Notes: generated by a model not told the origin, from the letters alone. Positions 18,361 through 26,010 are shown, counted from the first letter of the stretch. The stretch: DNA of 64,000 bases from Pseudomonas sp. SL4(2022) (GCF_026625725.1 NZ_CP113060.1:2920001-2984000); one strand, 5' to 3'. Translations and numbers: made by a program.

Positions 18361-19077
18361 CTAGTCCGCCCAGTTTATCGATCTAAGCTTTAATATTTCG
18401 GAGTGAACCGTGCCGCTATAGTCCATGACCATCTTGAACATGGTTCTACTAACGGCTTGATCAAATTCCTCTTCTTCGGTCAGAAGAGTTCCCCCGAGAG
18501 AACGGTAAAGCTCATCCACCTTCTGTAGCGACGGCCCTTTAGGCTCTAAGATCGTTTTATCCTTCCTGGCTCTGGTTGCAAGTGTGTCCATGTCTCTTAT
18601 CATGTCTTCGCGCATATCAATAAGCTTTGACTTTAGATCATCAATGGATCTGCTTAAGTATTTGTAATCTTTTTCTTGCAGGTGCTTTTGTGCCTTAGTT
18701 CGATTGAATGATTCATTTATGCAGCGGGAATAAACTCGATCAATAACGACGCTGTATGGGTCAAATTTTTCCAGCGCAAATAGTTGAGGCTCTGTGCATT
18801 CAAGCAAATCTCCTGAGACCATATTTCTCAGATAGTCATTTCTTTTTATTACGTATAATTCAACGTTGGCAGCCTCAATCGCGGTCTTTGCGGTCGTAAG
18901 CTCAAGGTTCTTGCTTTTTAGCTCAATTTCACGTTGTGCTATTGTCTCTTCAAGAGTCGCGATTTTATATAAAGGAATAACGGTATAGTACAAAGCCCAT
19001 GCGCTAAAAACACAAAGCAATATTTGCGAAATATGGCTAAGGCGCCCAAGCCATGCGTCCCATAACGCTTTAGTCAT
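18361..19077 (-). CDS. unknown membrane protein with coiled coil
   Basis: A 238-aa protein. One transmembrane helix lies near 16-36 (SQILLCVFSAWALYYTVIPL), then a Glu/Lys-rich coiled coil (about 40-78), then a helical, charged domain with two Cys (in LLECTE and SRCINES). The start overlaps the previous gene's stop by 4 bp. No family recognised. The 246 bp between this gene and the HEPN gene hold no convincing ORF. Confidence 0.6.
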   Translation of the reverse strand: MTKALWDAWLGRLSHISQILLCVFSAWALYYTVIPLYKIATLEETIAQREIELKSKNLELTTAKTAIEAANVELYVIKRNDYLRNMVSGDLLECTEPQLFALEKFDPYSVVIDRVYSRCINESFNRTKAQKHLQEKDYKYLSRSIDDLKSKLIDMREDMIRDMDTLATRARKDKTILEPKGPSLQKVDELYRSLGGTLLTEEEEFDQAVSRTMFKMVMDYSGTVHSEILKLRSINWAD

Positions 19078-19649
19078 TTCTGTTCCTCGTGCGGCGAGTC
19101 GCTCAGTTTTTCAAAAGGGACTATTTGTCCTAATTCATTGAATGCCGCGACATACTCGAACTCCATCTCCGCTCTCATCGGCTCGAAGTATTCGTTTTTA
19201 CTGCTGCGATAGATGATATGGCCATTTTTCTTTGGGGCTCCTTCTCTACGTAGCAAGATAAAGACTCCTTGCTCGTCCTTAAACCCAGCTACATGCCCCG
19301 TCTCTATGCCCAAGTGACCGCAGGCGTGCCTGAAGCCTTGTGCTTTGTCTTTGTTAGCGAAGTAAATTACGTCGAGATAGATTTCATCTTCGGCATCAAG
19401 CGTGCTGATTTTGGTGGCAGTGAGCGGGGGTAGGCCTGGAAGTTGCTCTAGGCTCGATGGCTCTTTGAGCCTGTACTCGGTGCTGTAGGTGCCGAGGAAT
19501 ACCAGCGCTTCGTTCACCAGATCGCACTCTGGCACCAGCACTTTGTAGATGTGGGGGAATGTTACGTTTGTCTTCGGGCACGTGTAGCGGTCATCGGTGT
19601 TTGACCTGCGCAGGTGCTCGAAGCTCGCCATGTCGATGATGTTTCCCAC
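19074..19649 (-). CDS. unknown soluble protein, partner of the membrane gene
   Basis: A 191-aa acidic protein without signal or membrane segment. It has Cys residues in YTCPKTN, VPECDLV and HACGHLG, and a central block (about 90-140) with HLGIETGHVAGFKDEQGVF. Codon use is nearer the chromosome than the HEPN gene. It is translationally coupled to the membrane gene, so the two probably work together. I do not recognise a family; an accessory or defence pair is possible given location. Confidence 0.55.
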   Translation of the reverse strand: MGNIIDMASFEHLRRSNTDDRYTCPKTNVTFPHIYKVLVPECDLVNEALVFLGTYSTEYRLKEPSSLEQLPGLPPLTATKISTLDAEDEIYLDVIYFANKDKAQGFRHACGHLGIETGHVAGFKDEQGVFILLRREGAPKKNGHIIYRSSKNEYFEPMRAEMEFEYVAAFNELGQIVPFEKLSDSPHEEQK

Positions 19650-19706
19650 GTCCGTCTCCCTGGAGTCATGTCTTTCGGCTAAACCACCGCCGGGCTACTT
19701 CCGCTA

Positions 19707-19970
19707 TTACCTGCTGCTCGCCTCTTGTTCTTGGTTGGCCTCTTCATGCGCTGGAGAGACTTGCCCGCATTCTGGAGCAACCTTGCCGGTTACGAGCCAC
19801 AAGGCGTACTGCGGAAAAACTTCGACTACAGCTTCGATCTCTGCATCGCTTAACCGAGCTTTGCCAGTCCGGATATTTCCCCAGCGGTAACGATCGATCC
19901 CCGTCTGCTTTTCAAACCAGACGCTAGTCCGACGCTTATCGAAAAGGCTTATAAGGCGGTCTTTTATCAT
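19707..19970 (-). CDS. phage-type repressor, helix-turn-helix
   Basis: An 87-aa protein starting MIKDRLISLFDKRRTSVWFE, with a helix-turn-helix-like region (about 14-45, TSVWFEKQTGIDRYRWGNIR) and a YALWLVTGKVAPECGQVSP segment typical of small phage CI/C repressors. It is divergent from the plus-strand excisionase-like genes across an operator array. It likely keeps the replication/excision genes silent in the integrated state. A C-terminal dimerisation domain is short or absent. Confidence 0.75.
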   Translation of the reverse strand: MIKDRLISLFDKRRTSVWFEKQTGIDRYRWGNIRTGKARLSDAEIEAVVEVFPQYALWLVTGKVAPECGQVSPAHEEANQEQEASSR

Positions 19971-19983
19971 GCCTAAAAATTCT

Positions 19984-20050
19984 ACTCAGTAGATTGTACT
20001 CAGTATTAAGTACACAGTATTCTGTCGTCACTAAGTAAATGTTACTTAGT
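19984..20050. promoter_or_regulatory. operator array: five ACTNAGT-type sites
   Basis: Palindromic 7-mers start at 19984 (ACTCAGT), 19998 (ACTCAGT), 20012 (ACACAGT, one mismatch), 20030 (ACTAAGT) and 20044 (ACTTAGT). Spacings are 14, 14, 18 and 14 bp. The array begins 13 bp upstream of the repressor start and ends 85 bp before the first plus-strand gene. It is the expected place for repressor sites controlling divergent promoters. Confidence 0.65.
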
Positions 20051-20134
20051 TGTTTGTAGGGGCGATTCTGGGCTTCCGGCTTGCAAGTCCCTTTTAACCA
20101 CAGTTTATGAGCATTTCAGAGGCAGGGATAGGCA

Positions 20135-20416
20135 ATGACTACACAGCATGTAAACGAACCACCTTTCGATGTGAGCTTTGATCTGGATGGCAAGCGAGTG
20201 ATCTATCTCGACTGTCGCAACGCCCTCATGTGTAGCAAAGAGGTGTACGCGGCAATGTTGGGTGTCAGCGTCGATACCGTTATTGCCTGGATGCAAAACG
20301 GCACTGTTCCCAGCGTAAAGATGGGCCGGCCGCGCGTCGTCAACCTTGCTCAGATTCGTACCGATCTGGCCAAAGGTAAAACCATCTTCTCTCAAGGGGA
20401 CTACGTCGATGAGTAA
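20135..20416 (+). CDS. excisionase/HTH-like DNA-binding protein, copy 1
   Basis: A 93-aa protein with a helix-turn-helix (KEVYAAMLGVSVDTVIAWMQ, about 36-55) and a wing-like NGTVPSVKMGRPRVVNLAQI. This resembles the MerR/Xis-type regulators of Pf-like phages. It is the first gene to the right of the operator array, so it is probably an early regulator or recombination directionality factor. The next gene is a diverged paralogue, overlapping by 8 bp. Confidence 0.7.
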   Translation: MTTQHVNEPPFDVSFDLDGKRVIYLDCRNALMCSKEVYAAMLGVSVDTVIAWMQNGTVPSVKMGRPRVVNLAQIRTDLAKGKTIFSQGDYVDE

Positions 20417-20672
20417 TCGAAACGACGCGTCGCCATTCAAGGTAGATGGTGATGTTGTGCCGCTGGGTACAGGCATTGGCGATGTGTGCAGCATCGTCAC
20501 CTTTGCCACGGCCTGCGGCATCCCTGTTGATGACGTGGTTGAGCTGCTTGAGAACGGCACCTTTCCAAGCATCGTCACGGCTGACACTCGTAAGGTCAAT
20601 GTTGCTCTGCTACGTGCTGACCTTATCGGCGGTAAGGAGAGCTTCAACGAGGGGGATTACAGCCATGATTAG
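20409..20672 (+). CDS. excisionase/HTH-like protein, copy 2 (tandem paralogue)
   Basis: An 87-aa protein. It aligns with copy 1 through the HTH (CSIVTFATACGIPVDDVVEL) and the end: NGTFPSIV, VNVALLRADL and FNEGDYSHD here match NGTVPSVK, VNLAQIRTDL and FSQGDYVDE. The N-terminus differs. The ATG at 20409 overlaps copy 1 by 8 bp. Different DNA specificity or heterodimerisation is possible but not shown. Confidence 0.68.
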   Translation: MSNRNDASPFKVDGDVVPLGTGIGDVCSIVTFATACGIPVDDVVELLENGTFPSIVTADTRKVNVALLRADLIGGKESFNEGDYSHD

Positions 20673-21054
20673 CCAGTGCCCTGAACTCGGCCTCGACAAC
20701 GCTCTGGCCTACCTGGGCAAAACCGTATTGGTGGAGCTGGTTTGGGGGGATGAACCGGAGTCCTTCTGGCAGTGCATGCACATCGTCGGTGCTGTGCTGC
20801 CGATGGAAGGCGTTTACAAAAACGCTTACTTCCTGACCTTCGAAGTTAGCGGCAAAAGCCAGTTTCCTAACGAGGTTTTCCTTTCGGACATCCGCACCAT
20901 CAGGGCAGTACGGCACCGCGACCGGCATGGTTCCGGCAACGTACTGGACCGTATTGCCCTCCCAAATATGGCTGGGTCAAGGGCCGCGCTCCCGGCTCGT
21001 CGGAACAGCTCCACCGTTCCGTCGAACGGAAGCACGGGCGCAGCGCACCCTTGA
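20665..21054 (+). CDS. unknown element protein
   Basis: A 129-aa protein starting [19 protein letters not shown], overlapping copy 2 by 8 bp. The first 95 residues look like a compact folded domain (beta-rich, [30 protein letters not shown]). The tail is Ala/Ser/Arg-rich and probably unstructured. Upstream open frame (to 20446) runs antiparallel to coding logic and is ignored. No family recognised. Confidence 0.6.
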   Translation: MISQCPELGLDNALAYLGKTVLVELVWGDEPESFWQCMHIVGAVLPMEGVYKNAYFLTFEVSGKSQFPNEVFLSDIRTIRAVRHRDRHGSGNVLDRIALPNMAGSRAALPARRNSSTVPSNGSTGAAHP

Positions 21055-21083
21055 CGCTGCGTGACTATGAGCAGCCTATCAGC

Positions 21084-21162
21084 GGGAGTATGGGGTAGCT
21101 TCTCCGCCCCATGCTCCCGAGCCCTCGGCGGCAAGAGCGGGATGACAAGGGCCGCGCCCTTG
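21084..21162. other. three-hairpin region, candidate replication origin or packaging signal
   Basis: Three stem-loops lie in 80 bp: GGGAGTATGGGG/CCCCATGCTCCC (21084-21095 and 21107-21118, one G-U, 11-nt loop); CCGAG/CTCGG (21117-21128); CAAGGGC/GCCCTTG (21146-21162, 3-nt loop). They sit in a 458-bp stretch before the replication initiator gene, poor in convincing genes. Clustered hairpins in that position are typical of filamentous-phage intergenic regions (packaging signal and strand origins). Function is inferred. Confidence 0.45.
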
Positions 21163-21231
21163 GTGTGCTTTGCCTTGTGTCATCAGCGCCGCCCGCACCA
21201 AGCCTCTCTGCTCAACCATGAGCATTCCCTC

Positions 21232-21456
21232 ATGCACCGACCACCTCGCGCGCCGGACTTCCGGCCGGCTCTCCTTGCGTTGGTTCTGCTGCTGATCCTG
21301 GCGGCGCCCTGGAGTACCCGAGTAGCGACCGTGCCGCCGGCTAATCAAATGAAAAGCATATGGATGGATTTAGAGAGCGGATGCGAGCGCGCTGGCACGG
21401 GTGCACGCGAGGCACGAGCGCGCAGGTGCGCCGCGCGCTCGCTGACGTCCCTGTAA
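21232..21456 (+). CDS. possible small membrane protein
   Basis: A 74-aa ORF with a hydrophobic segment (about 12-27, PALLALVLLLILAAPW) and a basic, Ala/Arg-rich tail. The Shine-Dalgarno is weak, and the tail looks like translated GC-rich non-coding DNA. It could be a small phage-type membrane protein or a chance ORF in the intergenic region before rep. Confidence 0.3.
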   Translation: MHRPPRAPDFRPALLALVLLLILAAPWSTRVATVPPANQMKSIWMDLESGCERAGTGAREARARRCAARSLTSL

Positions 21457-21512
21457 CACGTCAGATAACTAACTGTTGAAACAGTGGCAACCAGTCAATA
21501 AAGGGGTATCGA

Positions 21513-22793
21513 ATGTCAGTTAAAGATCTAATCCGAGTCGATAGACAAACCGGTCTTGAGTCAGACAAAGGTCTGCTCTTTCTCGACATTGGTCAGACGG
21601 GTTTCGCTGACCTGTCAGGCGTTCGTCTGCTGCGCTGCGGCGTCGATACCGTGCGCCAGCTTTACCGGGGGATGATCCGCCCGGAAATCATGGCGCTGTT
21701 TGAGACTCCGGGCGTCATGGTTGATTTTGCTGGCCAGCGTTGGCATTCGGGCCGGGTAGGGCGTGACTCCGGCTACCAGTACAAGCTGCAGAATGCAGAC
21801 CTGGGCATCATCCTGTTGGTGAAGAACTTCAACGCCAAGCTGGACTGTATCGGCCCCCATCTGAAAATCGAAGTGTCACCGCACACCATCGATAGCCTGT
21901 CGCCCGAGCGCCTGCAGTCCCGGTTAGATTTCTATGCTGCCCAGGTGCTGACCCACTTGGAAATCAACCAGTGTGCCGTCCACCTTGCATTAGACCTGCA
22001 GGGCTGGACGCCTCCCGCCGATCTGGTGGCCCGCATGCACTGTAAGGCCCGGACGCACCGTGATATTTCCGGCATCAGTGAAATCAGCTGGGCGACCAAA
22101 TCCAGCACCTATGGCCGCGGTGAAACCTCGATGTTTGGTTCTGCCGGTGGCGTGCAACTGTGTATCTACAACAAAACCGAGCAGGCCAGGGCCAGCGACA
22201 AGCTCGACTACTGGGAAAGCGTTTGGCGTCGTCGTGACAGCTTCGATTCAGCAGACCCGGAGAACTACGACCCCGAACAACCGGTATGGCGTGTAGAGCT
22301 GCGTTATCACCACTCCATCATTCAGCAGTTCGCTAGCGGCTCCCTGGATGTGAAAACCGGTGAAATCATCGACACCCGTTCGTTTGCAGCCTTTGCCGGG
22401 CATCTGGACGGGCTGTGGCGCTATGGCCTGCGTCAATTCAAGCTGCTTGCGCGCCCTGGTTACTACGCGCCGATCTGGACGCTGATTCGCGATGATGTGC
22501 GCGTGGATCTACCGGTTGATTCCCTGCTCGATGACACCGAGTACAAGCGCTACTACAAAACCTCTCGGGGCTTCTCCGGCAAGAACGTGGAACTCTTCCT
22601 GGGAAACTTCGTAAGCCTGCTGGCACGGGAGCGAGTGGGCGCTAGAAAAGCATTTCACACGCTCAAGGATTGGGCATGCTGGCCCGTTATTCGCGATCAC
22701 TATGCCGCTAAGGGCATGGATGAAGACAGGCTGTATAAGCACATCAAGGGCATTCTTGAAGAGCGCCATATCCGGTGGGGTAGGGCCGTATGA
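21513..22793 (+). CDS. Pf-like replication initiation protein
   Basis: A 426-aa protein resembling the Rep of Pf-type filamentous phages (Rep_trans-like rolling-circle initiators). It has HLALDLQGW near 153, a GGVQLCIYNKTEQARAS segment near 210-226, PVWRVELRYHHSI near 256, and RYYKTSRGFSGKNVELFLGNF near 349-369. Length is that of the Pf protein as I recall it. A good AAGGGG precedes the ATG at 21513. Its stop overlaps the integrase start by 4 bp. It should nick an origin, possibly in the hairpin region just upstream. Confidence 0.8.
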   Translation: MSVKDLIRVDRQTGLESDKGLLFLDIGQTGFADLSGVRLLRCGVDTVRQLYRGMIRPEIMALFETPGVMVDFAGQRWHSGRVGRDSGYQYKLQNADLGIILLVKNFNAKLDCIGPHLKIEVSPHTIDSLSPERLQSRLDFYAAQVLTHLEINQCAVHLALDLQGWTPPADLVARMHCKARTHRDISGISEISWATKSSTYGRGETSMFGSAGGVQLCIYNKTEQARASDKLDYWESVWRRRDSFDSADPENYDPEQPVWRVELRYHHSIIQQFASGSLDVKTGEIIDTRSFAAFAGHLDGLWRYGLRQFKLLARPGYYAPIWTLIRDDVRVDLPVDSLLDDTEYKRYYKTSRGFSGKNVELFLGNFVSLLARERVGARKAFHTLKDWACWPVIRDHYAAKGMDEDRLYKHIKGILEERHIRWGRAV

Positions 22794-23767
22794 TCACCAA
22801 AGGCGAGAACGGCTGGGATGTCGATTTCTGGCTGGATCGTTCGGCCGGTATCCGTAAGCGCAAGAAGGCATTTCGCACCAAGTCCGAGGCTGAGCGCTGG
22901 ATGATCGACCTCAAGCGCCAATACTCGTTACGCGGACGTGATCCAGGCGAGCGCTTATCTGATCTGGTTAACGTGTGGCATGAGTTGCACGGCTGCACCC
23001 TGAAAGACAAATACCGACTGCCGCGCACCCTGGCTGTGGTTGAGCTGCTGGGTAACCCGATAGCCTCCAGCCTGACTGCCCTGGATTTCAGTCGCTTTCG
23101 TATGGAGCGCTTGAAGACCTGCACCGCCTCGACGGTCAACCATGAGCATCGCTACATCAAATCCGTGTTCAATGAGCTAATCCGCCTGGGTGTCTGGAAT
23201 GAAGCCAACCCCGTAGCCAACCTGCGGCAATTGAAAGTGGATGAGGTAGAGCTGACGTTCTTGAGCCTGGACGATTGCCGTCTCGTCCTCGATGAATGCG
23301 CCGCGTCGAACAACAGCCATACGCTGCCTGTCGCCAAGCTGTGCCTTGCGACGGGTGCTCGATGGGATGAAGCCGAAAGCATCACACGGGCGGAAGTTGC
23401 AAACGGTCTAGTCAGGTTTGCCAGGACGAAAAACGGCAAGGGTCGATCAGTGCCTATACCGGCTGACCTGCAAGCGCTGATATTGGAGCGGGGTTATCCA
23501 GGGGGAGGGCGCTTGTTCAGTTCGTGCCGGTCGGCATTCCGCAAAGCCTATGAGCGAACAGGGCTACACACGCCCGGCCAGCTAACTCACATCCTGCGCC
23601 ACACCTTCGCCAGCCACTACATGATGCAGGGCGGGAACATCCTGGCGTTACAGAAAATCCTTGGGCATGGCGATATCAAGATGACGATGCGCTATTCGCA
23701 TCTTGCCCCTGATCACTTCGCCACGGCATTGACCTTCTCGCCGCTGGCTTTGCTTGATAAGGCTTGA
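22790..23767 (+). CDS. tyrosine-family phage integrase
   Basis: A 325-aa tyrosine recombinase. An N-terminal SAM-like core-binding domain spans about 60-150. Catalytic residues are R191 (ATGARWDEAE), H267 and R270 (LTHILRHTF), H293 (ILGHGDI) and nucleophile Y302 (MRYSHL). It should integrate and excise the element at the tRNA-Met att repeats. Rep-int translational coupling is unusual for ordinary islands and points to a filamentous-phage relative. The integrase sits about 1 kb from attR, separated by one cargo gene. Confidence 0.93.
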   Translation: MITKGENGWDVDFWLDRSAGIRKRKKAFRTKSEAERWMIDLKRQYSLRGRDPGERLSDLVNVWHELHGCTLKDKYRLPRTLAVVELLGNPIASSLTALDFSRFRMERLKTCTASTVNHEHRYIKSVFNELIRLGVWNEANPVANLRQLKVDEVELTFLSLDDCRLVLDECAASNNSHTLPVAKLCLATGARWDEAESITRAEVANGLVRFARTKNGKGRSVPIPADLQALILERGYPGGGRLFSSCRSAFRKAYERTGLHTPGQLTHILRHTFASHYMMQGGNILALQKILGHGDIKMTMRYSHLAPDHFATALTFSPLALLDKA

Positions 23768-23870
23768 ATATCTCTTATAGGCTGTCTGTGGGGACAGGTT
23801 TTGAGCCAGACCCTAGAGATTCCTTTGGTGTCTCTTGTTCGGTACTAATTGGACAGGATGTAGGAAGCAT

Positions 23871-24611
23871 ATGGCAGGGAAAACGTGTTTCGTAGTTATG
23901 GCAATCGGTAATCAGACCTTCAATGGCGAGCAAGTCTCTTCTTCTGACCTTAAGGCGAAGTATGACAGTCTGATCAAAGAGGCAATTCTGAAAGCTCGAC
24001 CCAGGCTGGAGGTGGTACGAGCTGATGAAGTTTCGGTCCCAGGCACAATTACTACCGATATCATCACGCGTCTGATGCACTCGGACTACGTAGTAGCTGA
24101 CGTCACTTATCCGAACCCTAACGTTTTTTACGAACTTGGCCTACGCCACGCTTGTAAGGTAGGCACCATCATTATCAGGGACAAAGCTGTAGACAGCGTT
24201 CCCTTCGACATCGCACACCTCCGGTACATTGAGTACACGAACACGACTCTAGGCTTGAAGGAGCTAGCTACACAGCTCGGCACTTATTTCGATCATTTTG
24301 ATAAGCAGCCAGAGCGTCCAGATAATCATTTTTTGGAGCTTGCTAAGCTTACTGGGTATGCCTTTCCGGATTATAAAAAGGAAGAAGACGTGCCCCTTGA
24401 GATGCAGGCATTTATGGGGCTTTTGGACTCCCCTGAGCTCTTATCTGCTCTTATTCAGCAGGGGCAGGGTGGGCCAGTGGATGAAATGGAGACGATTCGA
24501 TTGCTTATGTCGAATCCCAAGGTTGCCCAGCCATTTATCCAGGGGATGGTTAAGTCGGGTCAAATTTCCTTTGCTCCGAAAAGTAAAAAACCTTCAGCGC
24601 GCAAGAAATAG
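23871..24611 (+). CDS. nucleoside deoxyribosyltransferase/TIR-like protein, candidate defence effector
   Basis: A 246-aa protein. It opens with a Rossmann-type strand (KTCFVVMAIG), then IKEAI, VVRADEVSVPGTI (about 48-60), and the motif DYVVADVTYPNPNVFYELGL (72-91) with D77, N82/N84 and E88. This motif defines proteins related to nucleoside 2-deoxyribosyltransferases and TIR-like NAD-processing effectors in bacterial immune systems. The C-terminal 100 residues are helical and end in a Lys/Arg-rich tail. It is cargo between the integrase and attR. Enzymatic activity is inferred, and annotation as a plain TIR protein would go too far. Confidence 0.6.
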   Translation: MAGKTCFVVMAIGNQTFNGEQVSSSDLKAKYDSLIKEAILKARPRLEVVRADEVSVPGTITTDIITRLMHSDYVVADVTYPNPNVFYELGLRHACKVGTIIIRDKAVDSVPFDIAHLRYIEYTNTTLGLKELATQLGTYFDHFDKQPERPDNHFLELAKLTGYAFPDYKKEEDVPLEMQAFMGLLDSPELLSALIQQGQGGPVDEMETIRLLMSNPKVAQPFIQGMVKSGQISFAPKSKKPSARKK

Positions 24612-24659
24612 TCTTTGAGTCTCCCCTGCCTCTTCAGTGAGGCGGGGTGAGTCAATATT

Positions 24660-24678
24660 GGGACACCTTTGGGACACC
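24660..24678. repeat. direct repeat GGGACACC x2, 11-bp period, beside attR
   Basis: Copies start at 24660 and 24671, ending 7 bp before the att repeat. A third GGGACACCT is at 16162-16170 inside attL. They may be arm-type integrase sites, one at the left end and two at the right. Confidence 0.45.
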
Positions 24679-24684
24679 CAGAAA

Positions 24685-24769
24685 ACAAAAAAGGGCTTAG
24701 CTTTCGCTAAACCCTTGTTTTGTTTGGTGGCTACGCAGGGACTTGAACCCCGGACCCCAGCATTATGAA
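24685..24769. repeat. attR: 85-bp direct repeat, rebuilds tRNA-Met 3' half
   Basis: Matches attL at 82 of 85 positions. Two of the three differences (24700 and 24707) swap a C-G pair for G-C in the terminator stem, keeping the hairpin; the third (24711) makes a C/A mismatch. This copy supplies the 3' half of the intact tRNA plus its terminator. Confidence 0.92.
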
Positions 24770-24801
24770 TGCTATGCTCTAACCAACTGAGCTACGTAGC
24801 C
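24725..24801 (-). tRNA. tRNA-Met (CAU), elongator
   Basis: A 77-nt cloverleaf on the minus strand: acceptor GGCTACG/CGTAGCC, D-arm GCTC-AGTTGGTTAG-AGC, anticodon loop TTCATAA with CAT, T-arm with GGTTCAAGTCCC, encoded CCA. Elongator rather than initiator, because the first acceptor pair is G-C. It is the integration target of the 8.7-kb element, which restored the gene. Confidence 0.97.
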
Positions 24802-24879
24802 GATGTGGCGCGCATTATTCGCGTCTTGGGGGTGGGTGTCAACCCTTCTTTTCGAAAATTTCTGCGCGCGATCAAGCGC

Positions 24880-25980
24880 TTACACGTTAAAACGGAAATG
24901 CATGACGTCGCCATCCTTGACGATGTATTCCTTGCCTTCCAGTCGCCATTTACCCGCTTCTTTAGCCCCGGCTTCGCCTTTGTATTGGATGAAGTCGTTG
25001 TAGGCGATGACCTCGGCGCGGATAAAGCCTTTTTCGAAGTCGGTGTGGATGACAGCGGCCGCTTGCGGTGCCGTGGCGCCGACTTTGACGGTCCAGGCGC
25101 GTACTTCTTTCACGCCTGCAGTAAAGTAGGTTTGCAGGTTAAGCAACTCGTAGCCGGCGCGGATAACGCGATTGAGGCCAGGTTCTTCCAGGCCTAGAGC
25201 ATCGAGGAACATGTCCTTCTCTTCACCGTCATCGAGTTCGGCGATTTCGGCTTCGATTTTATTACACACGGGCACCACCGGAGCGCCTTCGGCGTCAGCG
25301 ATGGCTTGCACCACGTCGAGCAGCGGGTTGTTCTCGAAGCCGTCTTCGGCGACGTTGGCGATGTACATCACGGGCTTGCTGGTGAGCAGGTGGAAGCCGC
25401 GTACCAGAGCCTTTTCATCATCGCTCAGGGTTTTCATGAGGGTGCGTGCAGGCTTGCCCTCGGTAAAGTGGGGGATGAGCTTTTCCAGCAGGCCTTTCTG
25501 GGTGACCGCTTCTTTGTCACCACCCTTGGCGTTGCGAGTGACTTTCTGCAGTTGCTTTTCGCAGCTGTCGAGGTCGGCGAAGATCAGTTCAAGGTCAATG
25601 ATCTCAATATCGCGCTTGGGGTCGACGCTGTTGGCAACGTGAATCACGTTGTCGTCCTGGAAGCAGCGCACCACATGGGCAATGGCGTCGGTTTCGCGGA
25701 TGTTGGCGAGGAATTTGTTGCCCAGGCCTTCGCCTTTGGAGGCGCCTTCTACCAGGCCGGCGATGTCGACGAATTCCATGGTGGTGGGAATCACGCGCTC
25801 GGGTTTAACGATTTCTGCCAGGGCGTCGAGGCGTGGGTCGGGCATAGGGACGATGCCGCTGTTGGGTTCGATGGTGCAGAACGGAAAGTTCTCGGCCGCG
25901 ATCCCGGATTTGGTGAGGGCGTTGAACAGGGTGGACTTGCCGACATTGGGCAGGCCGACGATGCCGCAGTTAAATCCCAT
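24880..25980 (-). CDS. ychF: redox-regulated ATPase/GTPase YchF
   Basis: A 366-aa Obg-related P-loop protein. Walker A is GLPNVGKST at 8-16; switch regions include [19 protein letters not shown] (about 68-86). It has a central coiled-coil insertion and the C-terminal TGS domain ending [10 protein letters not shown]. The family prefers ATP, binds ribosomes and affects stress responses. It begins 30 bp after pth on the same strand, the usual pth-ychF unit. Confidence 0.96.
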   Translation of the reverse strand: MGFNCGIVGLPNVGKSTLFNALTKSGIAAENFPFCTIEPNSGIVPMPDPRLDALAEIVKPERVIPTTMEFVDIAGLVEGASKGEGLGNKFLANIRETDAIAHVVRCFQDDNVIHVANSVDPKRDIEIIDLELIFADLDSCEKQLQKVTRNAKGGDKEAVTQKGLLEKLIPHFTEGKPARTLMKTLSDDEKALVRGFHLLTSKPVMYIANVAEDGFENNPLLDVVQAIADAEGAPVVPVCNKIEAEIAELDDGEEKDMFLDALGLEEPGLNRVIRAGYELLNLQTYFTAGVKEVRAWTVKVGATAPQAAAVIHTDFEKGFIRAEVIAYNDFIQYKGEAGAKEAGKWRLEGKEYIVKDGDVMHFRFNV

Positions 25981-26010
25981 GATGGTTCCCTCGCGCGCTG
26001 GCGATAAAAG

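Larger units (their letters stand above)
15999..24769. mobile_element. 8,713-bp Pf-like rep-int element integrated in tRNA-Met
   Basis: It is bounded by the att repeats; identical sites are 8,713 bp apart. Order: HigBA, HEPN-motif gene, an unknown minus-strand pair, repressor (minus), operator array, two excisionase-like genes, an unknown gene, hairpin region, replication initiator, integrase, NDT/TIR-like gene, attR. The rep-int pair with a 4-bp overlap resembles the right end of Pf-type filamentous prophages as I recall them. No coat, adsorption (g3p-like), ssDNA-binding or Zot-like gene was found. A satellite or stripped prophage is the best reading. Cargo genes are more AT-rich than the chromosome. 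Confidence 0.85.

Noticed and set aside
21061..21231. Upstream extension of the small ORF at 21232 through the hairpin region
   Set aside because: The hairpins and lack of protein-like composition argue against coding.
24612..24650. Terminator after the NDT/TIR-like gene
   Set aside because: A GCCTC/GAGGC hairpin is present with a bulged extension but lacks a T-run, so I did not call it.
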